A stretch of DNA of 64,000 bases, taken from positions 1-64,000 of the forward strand of contig DASUHA010000151.1 in assembly GCA_036273735.1 (NCBI GenBank). Reading direction: 5' to 3'. The stretch comes from 13-2-20CM-66-19 sp036273735. GTDB taxonomy: Bacteria; Pseudomonadota; Gammaproteobacteria; Steroidobacterales; Steroidobacteraceae. A program made the position numbers and the translations under genes. The notes beneath the pieces are model-generated. The model was not told the DNA's origin, searched no databases, and saw nothing but the letters and a program-made list of their open reading frames with translations. Numbering within the stretch: position 1 is the stretch's first letter; each line of letters starts with the position of its first letter. Shown here piece by piece: positions 58,621 through 64,000 of the stretch.

Positions 58621-59355
58621 TCACTGCGATGAAAGCTGCTTGAGCCGCGCCTGCGCCCGGTTGGCGGCGTCCGTGCCGGAGAACCGGGTCACGACCTGAT
58701 GCAACGTGGCGCGGCCCTTGGCCGACTTGCCCTGCGCGAGCTGGGTATTGCCCAGGTCGAACATCGCGTCCGGCGCCTTTCCCGATCCCGGCCACTTGTC
58801 GAGCACGGCCTGAAAGGCGCTCTCCGCCAAGGAGAAGTCGCGATTCACGTAGTGAGCTTCTCCCAGCCAGTACTCGGCGTTCGGGGCGAGCGGGCTCGAG
58901 GAATACTGGTTGAGGAAATCCTGGAAGCCGCTGATCGCGACCGTGTAGTTGCCGGCCTTCAGGGCATCGAAGGCCTGGCTGTAAACCGACTGCTCCGTGG
59001 CTGAGGGCCCCTGCCCGTTGTCCGAGCCCGATGCCGCTCCGCCTGCCGAGCCTCCATGCTCGAGCGCGCCCACCCGCTTGTTGAGATCCGCATACAGGTC
59101 ATGCTGCTGCTTGGTCAGCGCCTGGTTGCGGTTCTGCAGGTCATCGATCTGACCGCGCAGGTCTCGCACCTCGGCCTGCAGCGTATCCACCTGCTGCGCC
59201 ATCTGCATGAGGCTCTGGTTGGATACGACTCTCTCGACCCGGGACACCCGTCCGTCGAGGTCGTTGAGTCTGATCTGCGTCGGGTCCTGGTCAGGATTCG
59301 TGGCGCAGCCGGCGGCGAGCACGGTAATGAGCGCTAGAGCAATAATGGGGCGCAT
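58621..59355 (-). CDS. cpoB: Tol-Pal system protein CpoB (YbgF)
   Basis: The 244-residue protein has an N-terminal secretion signal with a lipobox-like LAAGC at residue 16. A coiled-coil trimerisation region (about 25-95, with QMAQQVDTLQAEVRDLRGQI) and a Gly/Ser linker follow. Three TPR repeats form the C-terminus. CpoB links PBP1B and Tol activity during outer-membrane constriction. The possible lipoprotein anchor differs from soluble E. coli CpoB. A GGAG Shine-Dalgarno precedes ATG 59355. Confidence 0.93.
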   Translation of the reverse strand: MRPIIALALITVLAAGCATNPDQDPTQIRLNDLDGRVSRVERVVSNQSLMQMAQQVDTLQAEVRDLRGQIDDLQNRNQALTKQQHDLYADLNKRVGALEHGGSAGGAASGSDNGQGPSATEQSVYSQAFDALKAGNYTVAISGFQDFLNQYSSSPLAPNAEYWLGEAHYVNRDFSLAESAFQAVLDKWPGSGKAPDAMFDLGNTQLAQGKSAKGRATLHQVVTRFSGTDAANRAQARLKQLSSQ

Positions 59356-59394
59356 GGGGGACTCCTTTGAAACTGGTGCCCTGGACGACCAACC

Positions 59395-59967
59395 TCAATG
59401 CGGCGCCTGCGGCGGCTGCACGCTGGGGGTCAGGTAGACGATGTCGACGCGCCGGTTCTTCACCCACGCCGACTCGTTGTGTGCCGGGTCGACCGGATGC
59501 TCCGAGCCGTAGCTCACGACGGTGAGCTGGGCGGCAGAGGCTCCCTGAAGCAGCAGCGCCTGACGGACGGCCTGTGCGCGACGCATCCCGAGGCCAATGT
59601 TGTACTCCGGCGAGCCGCGCTCGTCGGTGTTCCCCTCGAGCCGCACACGCGCATCGGCGTGGTCCGAAAGGTACTTCGCATGGGCTGCGACGATCTCGGT
59701 GCCCTCATCCTTGATGACGGCGCTGTCGAAATCGAAAAAGATGGTGCGCTTGGCAAGCATGCCTTCCTGGGGACCGGGCACCGAGTTCTGATTGCCGAAG
59801 GGGCCGCCGTTGGCGCCCTCACCGCCCTGAGCGCCCGACGATTCGGCACCGGCGCCGTTCGCACCGGCCTGCTGTTGCGCGGCCGACGGCTTCGGCGGCT
59901 TACTCGCGCACGCCGTGAGCCCGAGGCACCCGGCCAGCAACATCACGATTAGAGTTCTACGGTACAT
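59395..59967 (-). CDS. pal: Peptidoglycan-associated lipoprotein Pal
   Basis: The 190-residue lipoprotein has the signal MYRRTLIVMLLAGCLGLTAC (lipobox LTAC), a low-complexity Gly/Ala/Gln linker and an OmpA-like domain. The latter has FFDFDSAVI and LEGNTDERGSPEYN, which bind peptidoglycan. It anchors the outer membrane and binds TolB. The ATG at 59967 follows a GGAGAAGG Shine-Dalgarno. Confidence 0.96.
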   Translation of the reverse strand: MYRRTLIVMLLAGCLGLTACASKPPKPSAAQQQAGANGAGAESSGAQGGEGANGGPFGNQNSVPGPQEGMLAKRTIFFDFDSAVIKDEGTEIVAAHAKYLSDHADARVRLEGNTDERGSPEYNIGLGMRRAQAVRQALLLQGASAAQLTVVSYGSEHPVDPAHNESAWVKNRRVDIVYLTPSVQPPQAPH

Positions 59968-60035
59968 GGACCCTTCTCCAGGTTCGCCGCCAGGCGGCAG
60001 CTCTTGTTGGACGTTCGGACTTCGATGCTGAACGG

Positions 60036-61364
60036 CTAATGAATGAACGGACCCCACGCGGGACTGCGCACCTCACCCTGCGTAGCCTTCAGGGAAAGGC
60101 CCGTGAGCCCATCGACGGAGATGGTCGCCAGGGTACCTTCTCGGCCCTGGCCCGGCCGCACCGCGTACATGATCGAGGCGCCGTTCGGCGCGAAGCTCGG
60201 TGAGGTGTCCAGCCGGCCGTGAGTCAGCACCCGGAAGTCTCCGGTGGCGAGGTTCTGCACGCCGATGCGGTAGCCACCGCTATCGTCGCGCGTCACCATC
60301 GTCAGGAGCTTGCCATCGGGTGAGAGATGCGGGTCGGCGTTGTATTCATCCGTGAACGTGATGCGCTCGGGGGGGCTGCCCGGGCGCGCCGCCATCCGGT
60401 AGATCTGCGGCTCACCGGCGCGGTCCGAGGTGAAATAGATGTACCGGCCGTCCGGCGACCAGACCGCCTCGGTGTTGATGGCCGGTGTGTCGGTGAGGCG
60501 CGTCAGGTTCTGGGTGCTGAGATCGAGAACATAAATCTGCGGGTGGCCGCTGTCGCCGCTCAGGGTCAGCACCAGCTTGCGGCTGTCGGGCGAGAAGGAC
60601 GGCGCGCCGTTGATGCCGGCACGCATGGAGACCCGCGACCGTTCGCCGGTCAGCACGCGCTGCACGTACACGGCCGAGAGATGGTTCTCGAACGACACAT
60701 AAGCGATCCACTGGCCATCGGGCGACCATGCCGGTGACATGAGAGGAAACCGCGACTCGAGGATCAGGTGCTGATTGTAGCCGTCAGCATCGGCAATCAC
60801 CAGTTGGAAGCGCTGATCGGCGCCCTGTCCCACGAGGGCAATGTAGGCAATGCGCGTCGCGAACGCGCCGCGGATGCCGGTGATCGCCTGGTAAATCGCA
60901 TCACTCACGCGATGCGCGGCGTTGCGCAGCGCGGTGGCCGTGCCGACGAATCGCTGGCGGCTGATGCTCTGGCCGGTGAGAGTGTTGAGGAGGTTGAAAT
61001 CCACTGCGAGCTGCCCGCCCGCGATCGGCGTCACCTGACCGACCACCATGTAGTCGCTCCCGGCCGCCTTCCAGTCCGCGAATTTCACATCCGCGGCCGT
61101 GGTGGGTTTCGCCGGCATCCGCTCGCGCGCGAGCGCGGTAAAGCGCCCGCTACCGACGAGGTCGTGTTGGACGACATCAGCGACGTCGGTGTTGTCCGTC
61201 GGCGCCTCCGCAAAGGGCACGATCGCGATGGGCACAGGGTTGGTCACCCCGGAGGTGATCTCGATCTTCAGTTGCGCCATCGCGGCGGGTGCCGCGAGGC
61301 AGGCGGTGGTCAGTACCGCCAGAAACGTGCGCAGAAAGGCCGCGGGTCTGGATGTCAGTTTCAT
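60036..61364 (-). CDS. tolB: Tol-Pal system periplasmic protein TolB
   Basis: The 442-residue protein has a Sec signal (FLAVLTTACLAAPAAMAQ), an N-terminal alpha-beta domain with AIVPFAEAP, and a six-bladed beta-propeller with repeated SPDG motifs such as AWSPDGQWIAY and VWSPDGRYIYF. It shuttles between Pal and TolA in the periplasm. It lies between tolA and pal in the conserved order. Confidence 0.96.
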   Translation of the reverse strand: MKLTSRPAAFLRTFLAVLTTACLAAPAAMAQLKIEITSGVTNPVPIAIVPFAEAPTDNTDVADVVQHDLVGSGRFTALARERMPAKPTTAADVKFADWKAAGSDYMVVGQVTPIAGGQLAVDFNLLNTLTGQSISRQRFVGTATALRNAAHRVSDAIYQAITGIRGAFATRIAYIALVGQGADQRFQLVIADADGYNQHLILESRFPLMSPAWSPDGQWIAYVSFENHLSAVYVQRVLTGERSRVSMRAGINGAPSFSPDSRKLVLTLSGDSGHPQIYVLDLSTQNLTRLTDTPAINTEAVWSPDGRYIYFTSDRAGEPQIYRMAARPGSPPERITFTDEYNADPHLSPDGKLLTMVTRDDSGGYRIGVQNLATGDFRVLTHGRLDTSPSFAPNGASIMYAVRPGQGREGTLATISVDGLTGLSLKATQGEVRSPAWGPFIH

Positions 61365-61380
61365 GAGTCTTGTTGCACGG

Positions 61381-62295
61381 TCAGTTGGTCGGCTTGAATT
61401 CGATGACGAGCTGCCGCTCGAAAAGCGAAGGATCGGGCGGCGGGGGCAGAGGCGAGGCGCGGTAGACGGCGGCCTCGATCGACTCGCGTACCGCCTCGTC
61501 GCCGTTACAGTCGCCTATACTCACCCCGGTAACCGCTCCCCCTGGCACCTGTGTAACGTTTAGAACGCAATCGAGTCCCTGCTGTGCCGTGGGCGGCCTG
61601 ATCCAGGCATGCTGGATCCGAGCGGTGATCTGAGCCTGCCAGCTCGCCAGGGCGCCGCTCGCAGCCGAGGCGCGTTCCTCCTCCTTCAGGCTCTGCTGCA
61701 GGTCCTGTACGCGCGCCTGCCGTTCAGCCTCCGCCTCGCGCTCCTGCGCGAGCCGCTTCTGCTCGGCGAGCTTCTTGGCCGCGGCGAGCTTTTTCTCCTC
61801 GGCGAGCTTCTGCGCCTGCGCCTTTTTCTTGGCTTGCGCGAGCTTCTTCGCCTGGGCGATCTTGTCCGCCTCGGCCTGCTCGGCGGCGGCCTGGTCCGCC
61901 GCAGCCTGGGCCTTGCGCGCGGCTTCTTCGCGCTCCTGCCTCGCCTGCTGGCGCGCGAGGAGCTGCTGCTGAGCCTTGGCTTCGTGCTCGGCCTCCTGCT
62001 TGGCGGCCTGCTCGCGCATCGCCACTTCGTCCGGAGTGGGCGGCGGCGGCCCTTCGGGCGGCGGCGGAGGCTGGGTCTCAGGCGCTGGCTTCGGCTTGGG
62101 TGCCGGTATCGAGGCGGTCCCCATGCCCTTCAGGGTACGCGCGTCCACGACGTTCGCATCGATGGGCAGGCTCGGCGCCGGCGCCGGATGGCGGAAATGC
62201 CACCAGCCCACGGCGAGCAGCGCGACCAGGCTGCCATGCAGCAGCACGGACATGCCGATCGACATCCAGCGGTCGCGTACGGATTCGGAGGGCAT
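61381..62295 (-). CDS. tolA: Tol-Pal inner-membrane protein TolA
   Basis: The 304-residue protein has one N-terminal transmembrane helix (SVLLHGSLVALLAVGWWHF), a Pro-rich stretch, and a long Ala/Lys/Glu/Gln coiled-coil domain II (about 95-205). A short C-terminal domain III of TonB-like type ends in RQLVIEFKP. It spans the periplasm to contact TolB/Pal and is energised by TolQR. A tolR gene precedes it by 15 bp. Confidence 0.94.
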   Translation of the reverse strand: MPSESVRDRWMSIGMSVLLHGSLVALLAVGWWHFRHPAPAPSLPIDANVVDARTLKGMGTASIPAPKPKPAPETQPPPPPEGPPPPTPDEVAMREQAAKQEAEHEAKAQQQLLARQQARQEREEAARKAQAAADQAAAEQAEADKIAQAKKLAQAKKKAQAQKLAEEKKLAAAKKLAEQKRLAQEREAEAERQARVQDLQQSLKEEERASAASGALASWQAQITARIQHAWIRPPTAQQGLDCVLNVTQVPGGAVTGVSIGDCNGDEAVRESIEAAVYRASPLPPPPDPSLFERQLVIEFKPTN

Positions 62296-62310
62296 CGGAT
62301 GGATGATCCG

Positions 62311-62760
62311 TCACCTTCCTGTGGACGACTGCGCGCGCGGCAGTGGGTCTGTGGCCATCCCGACCTTGCTCGCGCCCGCATGCTGCATGATCACCATGGC
62401 CTGCATCACGACGCCGTAGGAGACCGATTTATCCGCTTTGACCACCACGGCTCTTTCCGGCTCCTGCTGCAGAGCCGTCGTCACCTGCGCCAGGACGGCG
62501 TCGGAATCCACGGCTGCGTGCGGGTCGGAGGCGATATTGAGAAACAGTTGGCCCTGCGCATCGACCGACAGCACGATCGGATTTTTGGCATCTTTCGCCG
62601 GCAGAGGTTGCGCCGCAGCCTTCGGAAGATTGACCTTGACCCCCTGTGTGAGCAGCGGCGCCGTGATCATGAAGATGATCAGCAGCACGAGCATCACGTC
62701 GATATAGGGAACGACGTTGATCTCGCCCATCAGCCGTCGGCCGCGGGAAACTTGAGCCAT
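62311..62760 (-). CDS. tolR: Tol-Pal motor protein TolR
   Basis: The 149-residue ExbD/TolR protein has one transmembrane helix with the proton-path Asp in INVVPYIDVMLVLLIIFMI and a periplasmic domain. With TolQ it uses the proton motive force. It follows tolQ by 9 bp. Confidence 0.96.
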   Translation of the reverse strand: MAQVSRGRRLMGEINVVPYIDVMLVLLIIFMITAPLLTQGVKVNLPKAAAQPLPAKDAKNPIVLSVDAQGQLFLNIASDPHAAVDSDAVLAQVTTALQQEPERAVVVKADKSVSYGVVMQAMVIMQHAGASKVGMATDPLPRAQSSTGR

Positions 62761-62769
62761 GCGGACCTC

Positions 62770-63528
62770 CTAGCGGGCTCCGGCGGTGCCGGGCATCATG
62801 GCCGGCGGGACCGCCGCGCCTGGCGCTGCTGCGGCAGTCACCGGCGTTGCCGAGGCGCCGCGCGCCGCGTGCCGCTGCAGGATGGTGGAGAACTCCTCCA
62901 TGAAGGCATCGAAGCGAACCTCCAGGCGGCCCACCTGGTCCGCGAAGCGGTTATAGGCGACGACGGCCGGGATCGCCGCAAAGAGGCCGATCGCGGTCGT
63001 CACCAGGGCCTCCGAGATGCCGGGCGCGACCGAGGCCAGGGTTGCCTGTTGCACATCGCCGAGCGAGGAGAACGCCGTCATGATGCCCCACACCGTGCCG
63101 AAGAGGCCGACGTAGGGACTCGTGGAGCCGACAGTCGCGAGCGTCGCCAGGCTGTGCTCCAATCGATCGATCTCCTTCAGCTGCGCCACGCGCATGGCGC
63201 GTCGCGCGCCCTCGAGGAGCTGATCGGAGGAGACCGACCCCTGTTGGCGCTGGCGGGCGAACTCGCGAAAGCCGAACTCGAAAATGCTCGCCATGCCGGT
63301 CGCGCCGCCGTGCGACTCGATCGCCCGATAGAGCTGTGCGAGATCCCCGCCCGACCAGAAGTTGTTCTCGAACTGGTCCGCCTCGCGTATCGCGCGCCCG
63401 AGGAGCAGTCGCTTCCTGAAGATGATGGCCCATGAAGTGAGCGAGGCGAGCAGCAGCAGCCCCACCACGATCTGCACGGGGATGCTGGCCTCGACCACCA
63501 GGCGGATGATGGAGAGTTGTCCGTTCAT
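62770..63528 (-). CDS. tolQ: Tol-Pal motor protein TolQ
   Basis: The 252-residue MotA/TolQ/ExbB protein has three transmembrane helices (about 13-35, 140-162, 172-195). The conserved VGSTSPYVGLFGTVWGIM and APGISEALVTTAIGLFAAIP regions form the pore. It is the first motor gene after ybgC. The C-terminus has an Ala/Pro-rich tail. Confidence 0.96.
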   Translation of the reverse strand: MNGQLSIIRLVVEASIPVQIVVGLLLLASLTSWAIIFRKRLLLGRAIREADQFENNFWSGGDLAQLYRAIESHGGATGMASIFEFGFREFARQRQQGSVSSDQLLEGARRAMRVAQLKEIDRLEHSLATLATVGSTSPYVGLFGTVWGIMTAFSSLGDVQQATLASVAPGISEALVTTAIGLFAAIPAVVAYNRFADQVGRLEVRFDAFMEEFSTILQRHAARGASATPVTAAAAPGAAVPPAMMPGTAGAR

Positions 63529-63540
63529 GTCTGCAAGCGG

Positions 63541-63951
63541 TCAGGTCAACACGTTCATCAGGGACTCGGGCAGCTTTTTCGGCTTCAGCGTGTGCGCATC
63601 GACGCAGACGACCCTCACCTCCGCGGTGAAGATCGGCGGCTCCTCTTCAGGGCCGTGGCCCCGAAAAATCGCCTGCTCGAACCGGATCGTGGCCACCCGA
63701 TCGGGGTGTGGCACGCAGGTGATCGTGAGCTCATCGTCGAGCCGCGCCGGGCGGCGGTACTCGGCAGTGAGGCCGGCCACCGCGAATACGATACCGGGCT
63801 CCCGGGCGAGAATTTGCTGGGAGTAGCCGAGCGATCTCAGCCACTCCGTGCGGGCCCGCTCCAGGAAGCGCAGATAGTTCGCATAATAGACTATCCCACC
63901 TCCATCGGTATCTTCCCAGTATACACGGGCGGGCCAGGAGAAGACGCTCAC
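63541..63951 (-). CDS. ybgC: Acyl-CoA thioesterase YbgC
   Basis: The 136-residue hotdog thioesterase of the Tol-Pal operon has the motif YWEDTDGGGIVYYANYLRFL containing the catalytic Asp. It starts at GTG 63951, overlapping the stop of the upstream gene by GTGA. YbgC hydrolyses acyl-CoA or acyl-ACP and is conserved next to tolQ. Confidence 0.94.
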   Translation of the reverse strand: MSVFSWPARVYWEDTDGGGIVYYANYLRFLERARTEWLRSLGYSQQILAREPGIVFAVAGLTAEYRRPARLDDELTITCVPHPDRVATIRFEQAIFRGHGPEEEPPIFTAEVRVVCVDAHTLKPKKLPESLMNVLT

Positions 63952-64000
63952 CGCTCGTCCTCGAAAAGCGACAGCGGGGTCGCGGCGCGCTCCGGGGCCT
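63948..64000 (-). CDS. C-terminal end of an upstream gene, probably ruvB
   Basis: The minus strand gives a frame ending ...TPLSLFEDER and a TGA overlapping the ybgC GTG. In many gammaproteobacteria ruvB precedes ybgC, and short acidic C-termini with LF are common in RuvB. Only about 17 codons are visible, so the identity is by position. Confidence 0.5.
   Translation of the reverse strand, partial: APERAATPLSLFEDER

Noticed and set aside
61609..63435. Long open frame on the plus strand antisense to tolA, tolR and tolQ
   Set aside because: Low-complexity Arg/Leu-rich translation created by high GC on the strand opposite well-identified genes; no domain or motif.
1..64000. CRISPR arrays, rRNA genes, classical insertion sequences
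   Set aside because: No regularly spaced repeats, rRNA segments or transposase genes with terminal repeats were seen on either strand.

Overview
The window is GC-rich DNA with densely packed, overlapping genes. One end carries the gammaproteobacterial order ruvB-ybgC-tolQ-tolR-tolA-tolB-pal-cpoB-queE-queC-tRNA-Lys, and the other end starts inside a peptide deformylase gene. This fits an aerobic gammaproteobacterium, possibly of the Steroidobacterales/Nevskiales/Xanthomonadales kind. The placement is an inference from gene order and composition, not from a phylogeny.

Region 1 (about 378-34940) is a catabolic supercluster for quaternary and N-methylated amines. It has a carnitine dehydrogenase-thioesterase fusion, three gamma-butyrobetaine-hydroxylase-like Fe/2OG oxygenases, and two HD-domain proteins of the PhnZ/TmpB or related type. 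It also has an OPA-like transporter, a glycine-betaine Rieske monooxygenase (GbcA-like), a dimethylglycine-demethylase-like flavoprotein, and heterotetrameric sarcosine oxidase (soxBDAG). Two MttB-family methyltransferase homologues, a HcnB/DadA-like dehydrogenase pair, a GFA protein and several transporters complete it. Regulators of the TetR, GntR, LysR, AraC and GlxA types are interspersed. Read together, trimethylammonium compounds (carnitine, gamma-butyrobetaine, probably trimethylaminoethylphosphonate) would be converted to glycine betaine, then dimethylglycine, sarcosine and glycine.

Region 2 (35131-44795) is a seven-gene, tightly coupled plus-strand operon. In order it encodes a radical SAM protein, a membrane GT2 glycosyltransferase, a SAM methyltransferase, a parallel beta-helix protein, a membrane PAS protein without a kinase domain, an outer-membrane beta-barrel and a GGDQF/EAL protein. 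It looks like an uncharacterised c-di-GMP-linked envelope or exopolysaccharide system. A small ABM-fold protein, an EamA exporter, a CGNR regulator and a Phd-VapC module follow.

Region 3 (47628-55790) is an integrative mobilizable element inserted in the 3' end of tRNA-Lys(TTT), bounded by 46-bp direct repeats. It carries a tyrosine integrase beside the tRNA, a relaxase with a MobC-like partner and a probable oriT. It also carries an MNT-HEPN toxin-antitoxin operon with a truncated HigA-like third gene, a chimeric DUF6933 protein and a large secreted ankyrin-repeat cargo protein.

Region 4 (55747-64000) is core genome: tRNA-Lys, queuosine biosynthesis (queE, and queC interrupted by a 454-residue intein with a LAGLIDADG endonuclease domain) and the complete Tol-Pal envelope operon. 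No CRISPR array, rRNA gene or classical insertion sequence was seen.
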